Positions 1 through 10,317 of a stretch of 64,000 bases of DNA are shown in pieces. Source of the DNA: Phytoseiulus persimilis (Eukaryota > Arthropoda > Arachnida > Mesostigmata > Phytoseiidae). The notes beneath the pieces are model-generated. The model searched no databases, was not told where the DNA came from, and worked only from the letters and a program-made list of their open reading frames with translations. The DNA lies in NCBI GenBank assembly GCA_037576195.1, contig CM075102.1, forward strand, positions 3,410,001-3,474,000. Reading direction: 5' to 3'. Position numbers and translations under genes: made by a program. The first letter of the stretch is position 1; every line of letters starts with the position of its first letter.

Positions 1-53
1 ATTCGTACTAACATGGATCGGAACTTACTTTCCGGCCCCTTCTCTCTTTGCAG

Positions 54-122
54 GATGATGGGCACACAGGCTCTAAATGGTCCTTTTAAGCTCATGCTTT
101 TTTTTAAGCTCATGGCGCAGGA
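54..122 (+). other. Strong 3' splice acceptor with possible short terminal exon
   Basis: A pyrimidine-rich run (CCCCTTCTCTCTTTGCAG) ends at base 53 and is a near-ideal splice acceptor. Beyond it, one frame reads DDGHTGSKWSF and stops; another runs 23 codons to a stop at about 122. Either could be the tail of a gene lying mostly left of the window. No polyadenylation signal AATAAA follows within several hundred bases. On the minus strand the same bases hold a good donor (GGAAA|GTAAGT), with a frame open back to about base 262, so the strand is uncertain. I recognise no protein. The acceptor quality is what I see; the exon is inference. Confidence 0.2.
84..114. repeat. 13-bp direct duplication
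   Basis: TTTTAAGCTCATG occurs at 84-96 and again at 102-114, an 18-bp period. This is an exact short tandem duplication, typical of replication slippage or an insertion footprint. It sits just after the acceptor at base 53. Confidence 0.9.
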
Positions 123-262
123 GTGAGCTTTACTCTGGGCCGCGGCTGGCGCGCGAATCCGCGGGAGAGGAGGAATGGAGACACAAGAAACCGACGGGAA
201 GGTCCTTAAGCGAAGCAAAAGACGACGGAAAGAGAACGTTCTCCGCGGAAGATCTGATTGCA

Positions 263-1593
263 ATCATCAAACTCGACTGTACATTCTAGTTGTCTGCCAA
301 CTTTCAACTCTTCTCGAGCGTTGTCGTTTTCTTGTATTTCTCGATCTCCCTTTCATATACATACAATACCGTGAAGAAGGGGCTTCTTTTTAAACTATAA
401 ACATACCATGAATTCAGAATGATCTATGGAATTTTCAAGATCTGGCATTTCACTGTAATAGACGGAACAGTTCTACATCCTGCAAAATTATCGAGATCCA
501 CATGCGTGCACGAGCAAAAGTTCCAGTCATGTTTCCAGTAAAGAAAAGTAGTCCCTTGTCTCCCGGACATTACGGCGCTCTCCCTGACATGGTCGCGGCC
601 GTAAATAGTCGTGAGTATTGAGATCAAGCTCTTTCAATTCAGTTTCGACGGAATCTATTCATTTTATTGGAAAAAATCCTGGTTTCTCGTGCCGTAACGC
701 TGGCGCTCGTTGACTGTTTTCTGTCCCAGGAAATGATCGAAGGTGAACTTCAAGTAAGTTCAACGAGCGAACTTAGCACTAAAGTGTGGAGCTGCATCCG
801 GCGGATCGACTGACTGAGTGCTGCATGAAAACGCAGGATGAAACTTCAGCATAATCCTTCTTCACGAATGGTCTTGGCCTCTCGATCGAAAATCGCGTTC
901 TGGTCCAGCAAAGCAATTGACGCAGAAGTCATGTTGTGAGGGTGGCGCTGGACGACCGAACATTTACCAGCACCTCACCTCGGCAGCCACATATCACACC
1001 TCTGAGTCGTGAACAAGGGGCCTGAAGATTGTCTGTAGGTCGTGATGGGGGTGGCCACTCTTCCTCGTTATGCTGCTGCTGCTGCCGCGGCTTCCAATCG
1101 ACTGTTTCGCCGGTTGTTTTTGATAAATTTTCGATTGCTTTTTTCCTCAATCCCGCTCGCTCAACCCGACGCCGTTTCTGCCTGCCGCATGGACTCCACA
1201 AAAACAACACGAGATCACATGACGGAACGAACGAATTGAAAAAGGCAAAAATGAATGGAAACCGATAAACAAGGGGTTCACCGAATGGTCATGGAAAAAA
1301 TCGGAGGAGCGCTGGAGAATCATGCGCACGGCCGAGTTGTGTGCGACTCCGGCTCGAGCAGATGATAACGCTAATCGCCGTCGTGAACGAAGCATAAGCT
1401 CTAATTGGCTCCGACCGACTGGTCGACTATGGATCGAACTCTGATCAATCACCCCGGGATCGACGAGGAGATGTATGGATGGATGAATCGACGAACGGTC
1501 GTAAAGATAGATCGTTCGAAGGTCGATCACTTCAAGCTCAGGTAACGTATCGATTCGTCGACATCTGAAATGAGTCCGGGCTTTTCGAGTCAG
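263..1593. other. No gene supported
   Basis: Both strands carry only short frames, the longest being 127 codons on the minus strand at 1147-1530. A donor-like CAA|GTAAGT lies near 752-758. A small GGAT run sits at about 1475-1486. A run of CTG/GCC codons near 1070-1090 is low complexity. I see nothing that reads as a conserved exon. Confidence 0.5.
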
Positions 1594-1717
1594 CTTCCCA
1601 ATGTTCCGAGCCGTTTTTGACTTTTCGGATGATGGCCTGCGGACCTCACTTCAGAGCCTCCACGAATCCAGAGTTTTGTTTAACAATTCGTCAGCAACGG
1701 AACGACGTCCATTTGAA
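1594..1717 (+). CDS. Candidate internal or first coding exon, unknown protein
   Basis: This 124-base block follows CTTTTCGAGTCAG and ends at GAA|GTGAGT, a strong donor at 1718. Between them one frame is open throughout, reading from FPMFRAVFDFSDDGL to SSATERRPFE. An ATG lies at 1601, but its context (CCCA before it) is weak, so an internal exon is as likely as a first exon. The peptide is mixed and polar and matches no family I know. An opposed candidate exon lies at 1825-1969. The paired splice signals and the open frame are seen directly; expression is not shown. Confidence 0.22.
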
Positions 1718-1824
1718 GTGAGTTTTTCTTCTAGGATTTCCCCTCTCCGTATTTCCGAAAGTTTCGGCGGTCACATCAGTGGTCAATCCAAGGCCTGCAG
1801 CTCTTGAAAAGTCCATTCGCTCAC

Positions 1825-1969
1825 CTCGGCTCCTCAGAAAAACGAGGGAAAGAAAGGGTGAACAGCAAGAATAGACCGTCGTGTCGTTCTCCAAACTCCA
1901 GCGCCGGCTGTCACGGCGATGAGGCAGAATCATCCCCGGGTCGCAACACGAGAACTTCGGTGGTTTCAT
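1825..1969 (-). CDS. Candidate first coding exon, unknown protein
   Basis: On the minus strand an ATG at 1969 has A at -3 (GACGATGAA). It opens a frame of about 48 codons beginning MKPPKFSCCDPGM. The frame runs into the donor CCGAG|GTGAGC at 1825/1824. The end of the segment is hydrophobic (CCSPFLSLVFL), which could be a late signal or membrane segment. The frame remains open past the donor to 1691, so an unspliced 92-codon protein is the alternative. I do not recognise the product. The plus-strand candidate at 1594-1717 would lie inside its intron. Confidence 0.18.
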
Positions 1970-3000
1970 CGTCTTCTTTTCCCACTACCACGCCACGGAA
2001 CTCTTCCGTCGGGAGGGTATATTCGTGCAGCACTCACCGTTGACTTTTTTCTTCTCATTTCTTTCATTCAATTCATCCCTTCATAATACATTTGGCTATC
2101 TGAGAGGCAGCCTGCGCGCCGGACGAGCGCTAGCCACGATATTCGAAGCGAAAACGAAAATTGTTGACCATCCGTCGGGAGCCACAAGAGCAACTTTGGA
2201 CGCTACGGGTTTTTCCCTCTGGCGTAGCCGTCGTTTCCCCTCTGCCTCCCGTTGTCTTTCCAAACCGTCTGTTTCGACAGGCCACAATGACGTCAAGAAT
2301 AACGACAAAAAATAGATACAACCTCTCGGACATTGAAACCATACGATAGTCACACACGGACGCCGACACCCAGCGCTCTATGCAGGGGAAAAATTGAAGT
2401 GAGCGCAAACGAATCCCGAAGGAGGATAGACTACGGCTCGGCAATCGACGCCAAGCCGAAGACGCAACAACAAAACTCGATGTTTACATTACGCAGCGTC
2501 TTCCGTTTGCAACACGCTTGGCTATGGCATCGTTTCTGTCATCCCTTTGATGTGATTCTTTCCGCGCTGGAAAACTTCGCTCTCTGATTCCCCAAGTTCA
2601 TGAGATTGAGGGGAGAGGGAAGTTTGATGATAGTTATCGCATTCAATCAACCAATCTATTCCAGCCATATCCAACTGCTTCGATATTTCCTCCTCTGCCC
2701 TGCATCGTTCCGCGGCTTCTTTTCAAACAGGCCAGTTTGCTCGTCTCATTCCCTCATTCTCCCCTTTTTTCTCTCGTCGGAATAGACCACAGATCTCCTT
2801 GAAATCCTGTCCGTTTGCGTTCTGTGACATTTTTCCCGATTCCCCGTTTCTGAAATTTCCAGCGTGTCCAATTCCCGTACGCCTTGTCGAGAGCGCCTTC
2901 TTGAACTTCATCGAAATCACACGATATCTAATATCGTTCTCTCATTGATTCTCAATATCTCATGCTGCAAGAGTCCAGAACGTCAACGTCGACATCAGGG
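1970..3000. other. No gene supported
   Basis: Only overlapping frames of 60-104 codons occur. A minus-strand donor (AACG|GTGAGT) lies near 2030-2037, but the frame behind it is short and lysine-rich. Pyrimidine-rich DNA near 2040-2080 and 2750-2780 gives hydrophobic shadow translations. Confidence 0.5.
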
Positions 3001-3396
3001 TTATTGCGAGGTTTTGTCGAATGTCGAAGGAACCGGCATCATACCAACCTCGTTCCTTTTTTTCTCCATGCAGCCCTCGTCTTTTCGGGTGTCGTTATCT
3101 ACCAGCGCGACAAAGTTTTTCCTCGTTATTTCCAACATGTGGCTCGGCTGACCTTTGGCACCAATGGGACAATCTTCAATCCATTCCTTTGATTTCGTTT
3201 TCACACGACGAACACCCGGTAAATCGTTTTTCACCGCGGCCGCGGTAGCCCGCCGCGTGCGGCCGTATTCTAGAAGGAGCCTTCGGGCAGAACCGGGAGA
3301 GCCGAGGTGAGAAATCAGAAACTGGATTTCGCAGCTCGAGTCGGCGTCGCAATATTTAGGGGGCGAAAGAAATGAAAAAAAAAGGCGATGAGGAAA
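3001..3396 (-). CDS. Candidate coding segment, unknown basic/acidic protein
   Basis: A minus-strand frame is open for 131 codons between stops at 3399 and 3001. Its last 77 codons start with a purine in about 70% of cases by hand count, as real coding DNA often does. The text there is charged, for example KEWIEDCPIGAKG, LEITRKNFVALVDNDTRK and MEKKRNEVGMM. There is no ATG in the first half, so it would be an internal or last exon. A possible acceptor is the CAG before TTTCTG, near 3325. Against it, the opposite strand has a fine acceptor ending at 3073 followed by a 38-codon frame in the same register. No family was recognised. Confidence 0.25.
   Translation of the reverse strand, partial: FPHRLFFSFLSPPKYCDADSSCEIQFLISHLGSPGSARRLLLEYGRTRRATAAAVKNDLPGVRRVKTKSKEWIEDCPIGAKGQPSHMLEITRKNFVALVDNDTRKDEGCMEKKRNEVGMMPVPSTFDKTSQ
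3071..3073 (+). other. Strong 3' splice acceptor
   Basis: An unbroken pyrimidine stretch (CTTTTTTTTCTCCATGCAG) ends at 3073. One frame after it reads LVFSGVVIYQRDKVFPRYF and stops at about 3192. This competes with the minus-strand candidate over the same bases. If the plus strand is used, the segment would be a short terminal exon. Confidence 0.25.
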
Positions 3397-3399
3397 TCA

Positions 3400-6300
3400 T
3401 CGCACCAAGATGGCGGGGGCTCCAGATCGCTGTCCTGTCCACTGGGCGCCTCCGCAGCTTGCAGAGCAGCAACCGTAGTAGACAGGGAACAGACAAAGAG
3501 AAGAAGGAGAGAGTTAGGTTCATGTATAACGAAGGCGAGTTATACGTAATGGACTTCATTTGGACCTCAAGTGACCTTCGACCCTCGCCGAGCCGCAACT
3601 CCCGTGGGGTTCTTGGCGTCGGCATGTGCTTGAAGATTGGCTCAGCCGCCGCAAGAGGACAAATATCCATGGCACGCTGCGAATATTACGAACTGTGCCC
3701 AGGATCAGATCGGAGCACTTGGGCGACGTATTCTCAAATATCCTGGAGCTCCATAGTGAGAATCCGTAGGAATCCGGAATCGAGTTGAGATTTCTCCCGA
3801 TTCTTTGGATGGAAATCCAGTTTCTGATTCAGCGCTTCGGGGAGATGGGACTCGGCGTGACATTGATTCGGGAATATTCAACTGGAGGGATAAAGCTCGC
3901 GTGCAACTCGGAGCCCCGCAGGAAAGCCGCGACAACAGAAGGAGAACAGAAAAGGCAAGAGCGCGTGAGCCGTCTTTCCGTCCGTCAGTCAGATGTTCAT
4001 TAACCCACATTGGGTCTCGAGCCCACGTTGTTTGTTGGCATGACCGCAGCATAACAACACACACTTTGTTCCCAGTTTTCATTCGTTGTCGTTGATCTTC
4101 GAGCTTGTGGCTGGCGGATACAAACAAACAGATGGCTGAAAGGGTATCTCGGAACACGCGAAGACGGCCAGCTTGTTGCCTCGTTGTTTGTCGTGCGGCC
4201 CTCGCCACTGAGGGTCGGGCTGTCAGGTATCCCGTGGTATCGCAACTCGGAAGATCTGTCACTCAGAAACGAAGCCGCTCGGTAGGGCAACGAAGACTCA
4301 CAAACAGTTCGTTGTTTGCTTAGCGCCGCGGCTACGTCGTGCAGCGGCAAATATTCGCAGAAATTCGTTTTCAATCGCCTCCGCCTTCATTATTGAACAT
4401 CGGAGTAGTTATTTACCGTTCCACTCATTCGCCGGCTACCGTGTCCCGGAGTCGTTTGGCTTGATTCTATTTTCTATTCAGTTCAATTCGAACAAACGAG
4501 CGAACGTTGACTAATCCAACTGCATCGTACGCGGAGCTATCATGCTGGTAGTCAGGCACAGCATCGGTGCCTTCACCCGCGGACCGACAACCGGATCGAA
4601 AGATCCACAAGGTCTAGAACCCATCGTAACGGACATCAAATGGCTGCGTGAAACTTTTTTCCAACGAATTTTCGTCGTAGCGGACTCTAGAAACTCAAAT
4701 AGCGGATTCCCCGGTCGGAGGTCAACGATGAATTTTTCCAGAAGCCGAAACATCGCTCGAGTTTAGTAGTGAAGTCAATTATACATCGCTCTTGGAAACG
4801 AGGCTAAACTTTCAATGAGCACTCGCTGCGTGCGGTTTGTTTGATTCTTCTCCATTTGTGACTACATTTCATAATTTAACTGGTGACACTTCGAATCTCT
4901 CCTCCAATCGCAATCGGATACTTTATATGCGATCTATAATAGACATTCTTCGCTGAATTAACCTCTGAACCCAATTGTTTCATTGGATGGATGCTGATAC
5001 CCGATTGGCCCAAGCTCCCTTGGTGCAATCGTCATATCCATTGGAGTAAACGGAATCGTCGGGATTCGACACATGGTCATCAGCGTTCGTGCTCGACATG
5101 GTCGTGGTCTGTGAGTTCAAGCTGAAGTTTCTCTGGTTGCGGAGTTTCTCGATAAAGATGGTATAGGTCCGGGAAGGAAGGAGTCAGAGTCCGGAATTCA
5201 ATGAGCCGATCAGATCGCCAGAAGTTCCAGAGCAGCCGAGCCTCGTACTCGCGATCGTCGTGCGCTGAACCATCGGTTGCTAATTGCTTCATCTGTAAAG
5301 GATAAATACGTGCAGGCATCGAAATGGAAAGGCTCACGGGCACACACACTCAGCAAGACGGAAAGAAATGTTCGCTCTCACACAAACATAAATATTTCTG
5401 ATTTGCGTCCAATTCAAATAATTGCGGAGGGAGCAAATGGCTGGCTACTCCACAACACACGACGTGATTAGTTCTGGAAAGGAAATAGGAAAAATTGCAT
5501 GTCGACAGCTCGCTCCGAACAGAGCGGTTCGAATAGCGGATACTCGGAGCCGACTCTCTTCAGGCATCCGTCAGAGAGTTTATGATCACAACGCTTCTCA
5601 AATGCACGAGCGAGAATGTTACGGGAACGTGCACTCGTTCTCCGCCCGTATTGCATCGCCGAGGATCGTTAGTTCAATATTCCGTTACTTGAAGCTTCCA
5701 AGAGCTTCCAGAAATGATCTCCACAACGCTTCGTACTATCAGGCTTTTCGAGCCGCGTATCCGAGTGTCATTCTCCACTTTGCCTGCGAATCGGGGGAAA
5801 AATTTCGGGGGAGAAATCGGAAGGAAAAACAGAGAAAATGCCGCATGCAGTTCGCTGAATGGTCCGAATTCGGAAGCAGCAGGAAATTTCGTGCGAGCGT
5901 CGACGTCACACAATCCGCGTCTCGCCGAGCAGATGGATGGACAGAGCATTATCGCACGAAGAGAAATTTTCCGGCGGAATGAAATCGACTCCAGTGAATT
6001 CAAGAAGGCGAACGAAGACTCGATCATCCGGTGAGGCCGAATCGTAATGGAATAGATTGAAAAATATACAAACGGCCTCACGAACCGATGGGGACCCATG
6101 AGGGACGGCAAAGGACGATGGAAGGGTAACACGCCGGATCGTTGGACGAACGCTCACGGGAGTAACGACAGAAATAACAACAAAAAAAAAAGGAAACGAA
6201 GAAGACAAAGCGCTATCGTCTGATGCGCTGCGGCAATTTTTGTTCGTCGTTCGTTTGTTGCCCGGTGGGGCGGGTGGCGGGTCGGCGGCAACAGCAGATC

Positions 6301-7757
6301 GGCTCCGGCAGAACTCATTTTGTTCCACATCCACAGATTTAATGAGGGGTTAGAAGCAGAGTTTCTTCTCGGAAAGCCCTCTGGTTTCAAATGACCGGTC
6401 TTGGTGACCAACGGCAGTGTCGTCGGACTGTTCAGTGCTGTCGATTGTTCGGAAGCGGAAAATTCCTGAAACGAGTCTCTCGCTCCTGCTGAAATTCGGA
6501 AGAGTTGTTTTTCCGAGTAGACTCGTGGTGCGATTTCTGATCGAACGCCTCGTTACCCGAAGAAAAGACTGAGTTGAGTTCCTCCGACGGTTGTTGTAAA
6601 AAGACATGACGGACGGGATCGGTCATCCGGGCTCTGATCCAAGGCCCGGCATTTTTTCAACGGGTGGTCAGGAGAGGGGAGTGTGTTTTCCTCTCAGAGA
6701 TTTTGATCGGTGCATGATCATGCGACTAGGGTGAGACTACCAGATCGGAATTTCCTCCGAATAGCTGCTCGAGCTCTTTCCCGATTCTCCTCCGATTCTC
6801 TTTTTTCTACAAAACACGGTTGGTCAGCGATGGCTTCGGCTCCTCGGCTACGTGATGGTTACACGCGATTCAGAATCTCTCTGATCGAAAAGTGTATCAT
6901 CCTGATCGTTGCGGCTGAGAGCTCGATCACATGACCCAACGGAGCGTCAGTAGCCCAAGCGGGTCGCCAGCCTGTTAGGTGGAGGGGCATGAGTGAGATC
7001 AATCTTAGAGATATGCGCGTATTCATTGACGCCGGCCGGCTGCTCGCCGTATCGATAGCGGGGTGCAGGATCCGTAACCACGACGACAGAGGACGTCAAC
7101 GACAAAACACGTACGCGAAAAATAAGTCGACCCGGAGAGAGAGCGAAAGAGAGGAATCGAGACGGCAGCTTGAGACGGTAGCCCCATAAGTGGTTTAATT
7201 TTGGGCCACTTAGCAAAAAATAAAGCCCTCTTTAGCGTGAAGTGGTTGAACAGCGTTGTCGTTTCTTCCTTGAACTATTTATTAGGTTCAAGATGGGCAA
7301 TTTTTCTCGTCTGCCCGTCCTGTAGACTATTAGCCCGAGCTTCGACCGTTGTGGTTGTTGTACTTCTTCCAGCGCCCGCTCCCAGGGTGCACGAGCGCGC
7401 ATGAACTTCGGGAACCAGGAACTACGGGATCGCACTCCACAGCTCCCCAACTTCGATCCAACTCTCGAAAAGAAAACCCCAGCCTCGCTCGAAACGAGAG
7501 CTAGGTACAGTGGGAGCGAGGGTCTTTCATTGACGCCATCGTCACCGCCGTTGTCGTTTCCTTTGGACTCTCATGCGCAACAATGAAGATCGGATTCCCT
7601 GGAGCAGTTTCTCCGTTTCCGTTGTTCGTTCGATTCGCTGCCTTTTCTACTCGGCCCCTCCGTTCCCTCCATGGCTCTTTTTTCAATGCAAGCTCCACGC
7701 CACCCCACCCGGATCGCGTGAGTTTTCAGAGTTATGGAAAAGAACGCTCGTCCGGGG
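3400..7757. other. No gene supported; chance-length frames
   Basis: Frames of 186 codons (5422-5982, plus) and 185 codons (3705-4262, minus) occur, but they are low in acidic residues and rich in Ser and Arg, and I see no domain. At about 3407-3416 AAGATGGCGG matches the YY1-type element seen at some transcription starts and gives a 22-codon frame only. A purine run of GAGA/GAAAGAGA type lies at about 7134-7160. AT-rich spots occur near 4860-4960. No RNA gene was found. Confidence 0.45.
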
Positions 7758-7785
7758 TAGATAGATGGATTGATAGATAAATAGC
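7758..7785. repeat. Impure GATA/GATT microsatellite
   Basis: The tract is made of interrupted GATA, GATG and GATT units followed by ATAAATAG. It stands directly before a G-rich block. Confidence 0.85.
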
Positions 7786-7799
7786 GGATGATTGAGACC

Positions 7800-7925
7800 G
7801 GGGAAGCCGGTTGGGACGGGGAGGGAAACGGAAACGGGAATACACAACGGGGGAGTCGGTTGAAGGGAAACCAAGATGGGGGAATCGCGAAAGGGGCGGA
7901 ACGCTATGGGGGAGGGGAGGAGAAA
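7800..7925 (+). repeat. G-rich tract with quadruplex-like runs
   Basis: The plus strand carries G runs at 7800-7803, 7813-7815, 7818-7821 and 7823-7825 (loops of 9, 2 and 1), then a GGGGGAGGGGAGG cluster near 7908-7920. The segment is purine-rich overall. A G-quadruplex is possible; a regulatory use is inference. Confidence 0.5.
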
Positions 7926-8311
7926 ACGCCGGGTGAAGCTCCACGAAGCTGGCCCGATGGGTTTGGTCGTAGCTCAAGTGCGATGTCGCGAACTCAAAAG
8001 ATCCGAAGACTTCGATAAACAGAAGAAACTATTGGCGATCGCTGACGGTTCAAAATTCACGATCAGTTCTGTTCATCATCGGGCACTTCTATCGCGGTTG
8101 TCATCATCAGTGGTATCGTTTCGGGAATCGTCGTAGTCTATTCTTATCGTTGAACTCACCTCCATCACCCGAAACATCATCGATTTGATGTTTCGCAGCG
8201 GAAGATTCATCGTGACATCATTAGATTCCTCCGCGGTCCGTTCCCGGACGGGGCGATGAATTTCCTGAATGACTTGAATCGATTTTCTCCTCTTCTCTCT
8301 CTCCTCTGCAG

Positions 8312-8685
8312 CTCCGGTTCCTACTCAGTTCCTCCAGATTGTCGTCTGCGGGCGCGATACAGCATTCAGAATCGATGAAGACTCGCCTTATCGACAATCA
8401 GACTCAAAACTGAAGCCTAGCGTTGGAAAGAGCCGCCGGTCGGGGATCTGCGTCGACCAAGCTCCGAATACATTTTTTTGGCGTCTTGGTGTTTCCGTGC
8501 TCTCTCTCTCTCTCCCTCCCCGTCCCCCGATTATCGTCTCCCAAGTTCCTCCCATTTTCCGCGTTATTAGGTATCGACCGAGTTTGAAGCCAGTTTTGGA
8601 TTTGCTCGCCGTTCCCCCGCCTGCCATCTCCTCCGCCCGGTCGCCACTATTTTTATTAAATACAGATATTGGAGTTTCCGTCTGA
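8312..8685 (+). CDS. Candidate exon behind the best splice acceptor in the window
   Basis: A long tract of C and T from 8284 (TTTTCTCCTCTTCTCTCTCTCCTCTGCAG) ends at 8311 and is an excellent acceptor. The frame starting at 8314 is open for about 123 codons to a stop at 8683-8685. It begins PVPTQFLQIVVCGRD, then has a polar stretch and a proline-rich, hydrophobic second half. No ATG lies near its start, as expected of an internal or last exon. Another frame gives a short tail reading SGSYSVPPDCRLRARYS. The opposite strand is also open in the same register (8388-8816), so the strand is not settled. The protein is unrecognised. Confidence 0.22.
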
Positions 8686-8816
8686 ACCTCTCTGAATTCT
8701 TTCCCACCGTCTACGAGCAGCCGAACTCGGCAGTTGGAGACACGAGCAACTTTTCTGACCTGACGGTCGCTTGGACCCCCAGATGGGACGCAAATCCCCG
8801 GGTCCAGGAACGTCAA
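8388..8816 (-). CDS. Alternative minus-strand frame opposite the 8.3 kb candidate
   Basis: From an ATG at 8816 a frame of 142 codons runs to a stop at 8388. The middle is glycine- and lysine-rich (KTGFKLGRYLITRKMGG, then WETIIGGRGG). Codons begin with a purine in roughly 60% of cases by hand count. It overlaps the plus-strand candidate codon for codon, so at most one is likely real. A (CT)n run on the plus strand at 8500-8513 supplies the Arg-Glu run of this frame and inflates its protein-like look. No family was recognised. Confidence 0.13.
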   Translation of the reverse strand: MTFLDPGICVPSGGPSDRQVRKVARVSNCRVRLLVDGGKEFREVQTETPISVFNKNSGDRAEEMAGGGTASKSKTGFKLGRYLITRKMGGTWETIIGGRGGRERESTETPRRQKNVFGAWSTQIPDRRLFPTLGFSFESDCR

Positions 8817-9447
8817 TCGCGAGCGCGTTCCTCCCCTACCCTCCCGGGAAACACCTCCTGGCTTCGAGAAGGATCAGTGGGTCCTCGTCCTCTAGATAAT
8901 GGGGAACGCTCTCGTTCTCATCCTCAGCTCCTGATTGCATCGCGAAAATGGAGTTCATTGAGCTGGGCAACATACCTCGTGGGGCCGTCCGGACCGTGGG
9001 GCCATCAAGCGAACCTCTACAGCTAAGACGGCGCTTGCACCGAAAGCATTGTCGTCGAAAGACTTCATGAACACCGGACTCGACTCGTGACATGATCTCG
9101 AGAGCTTTCATCGTCTCCGATTAGCTTAGACTCCCCCGAGAGAGCTGATGAGGCGATACATCTTGCCAGGAACCCGAAAAAGCCCTCGTAAGCGAAGAGT
9201 TCGGGATATTGTCATCTCTCAGACAGCAGCAAACAAGCCAATCAGGAGGCAAGGGAATCGTCATCCGAAATTACTGAAATCGTTTCCGAGTACCGTTCTG
9301 TTTACTCGAGACGATGCCGAACGAGTGGTCTTGTTCTCGTTGTTGCTGCCAACTACAGCCACCGAGGGACTGTTCCTCCTCGGTTGATGTCCTAAAAGTC
9401 GTCGTTGATGTTGACAAACTATCCATGGCTTCGTCGAACACTTTTAA
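8817..9447. other. No gene supported
   Basis: Only frames below 95 codons occur. I see no motif or paired splice sites. Confidence 0.5.
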
Positions 9448-10011
9448 TTACGTGGGTTGCTTCGTTTCCTGCACGCAAGCGCGTGGTGGTTCGAGTGTCC
9501 GTCCCTCTCGGTCTCTCGAGGAACACCGCTTGTTTATATCGATGACATCGCCGAACAGTCGGGGAAAATGAGAGGAAGAAATGGGAGTTACGAGAGTGTA
9601 TCGTCGATTAATAAACCGACTGGCAATCTTCAACAGCCGGCTAAGCAAGATTGACAATCCGACGGATGATATCCTTTCGTTTGTGTCTACTCCAATATGA
9701 TCCAATATTGCTCGGCGAGGCGAACACGCATGGTCTCCTCTAATTTTTCTCTCTGATGAATTTATTCGTGGGGCCGTGACGGAGCCCCGTTCCCGAGCAG
9801 ATGGACGGCTTCGGAAAAATTTCCAATTTAGAGACTCAGAAAGCGCAAAAACTAACTCATGAGCATCACGACCGAGCAGCAGGTTTCGCCCATGATCGAA
9901 AACTGGCGGACCTGCCGGGCTTAGGAACGAGGAAGCGAAACTCTGTGTGGAAGCCAAGTTCCGCAGAACTGTTTCCGGCTCTGCCCTTCCGATTCCCGAA
10001 GTTTCTTCCAT
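9448..10011 (-). CDS. Candidate 187-codon single-exon ORF, unknown protein
   Basis: The ATG at 10011 has an ideal context (AAAAATGGAA: A at -3, G at +4). The frame runs 187 codons and begins MEETSGIGRAEPETVL. Later parts read GRDAHELVFALSESLNWKFF and LSILLSRLLKIASRFINRR, the latter a possible amphipathic helix. It ends ACVQETKQPT. No signal peptide or membrane segment is clear and no known domain is seen. Frames of this length occur by chance in this DNA, so the start context is the main support. It lies just downstream, on the same strand, of a candidate exon that ends in a donor at 10039. Alternative: part of that gene's intron. Confidence 0.22.
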   Translation of the reverse strand: MEETSGIGRAEPETVLRNLASTQSFASSFLSPAGPPVFDHGRNLLLGRDAHELVFALSESLNWKFFRSRPSARERGSVTAPRINSSERKIRGDHACSPRRAILDHIGVDTNERISSVGLSILLSRLLKIASRFINRRYTLVTPISSSHFPRLFGDVIDINKRCSSRDREGRTLEPPRACVQETKQPT

Positions 10012-10038
10012 TTTTCTCTTTTTTCATCGCCGACTCAC

Positions 10039-10317
10039 CAAGATGAGTGACAGATTTGTTGACAACGGGTCGCGCGGGCGGGTGGACGAGCGGGCGGGGA
10101 CCGCTCGGCTATCATCACAGGCAACGTTCTCATCGTCGAGCTCCTCATTCGACCATTGGCTCATTTCTCGTTCGTTTTTCTCTCTCATATCGTCTGCCCT
10201 CTCTAGGATCGAAGCAGCATCCTCTTGCCCAGAATCCCGTACCAGACGGCGACCTGGAACGTTTCTTCCGGAAACACCGGCTGCGGCTTCAACCGGAGCT
10301 CTCGATCGTAGAGTGTG
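10039..10317 (-). CDS. Candidate exon ending in a strong donor, acidic protein segment
   Basis: On the minus strand a frame of 93 codons is open from a stop at 10320 to the donor TTG|GTGAGT at 10039/10038. Its middle is very acidic (EDAASILERADDM, then SNEELDDENVACDD). A possible acceptor (CGTTCCAG) lies near 10265. The acidic part is the complement of a pyrimidine tract that ends in CTCTCTAG at 10208 on the plus strand, itself a fine acceptor. The whole segment can therefore be read as a plus-strand intron end instead. No family was recognised. Confidence 0.2.
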
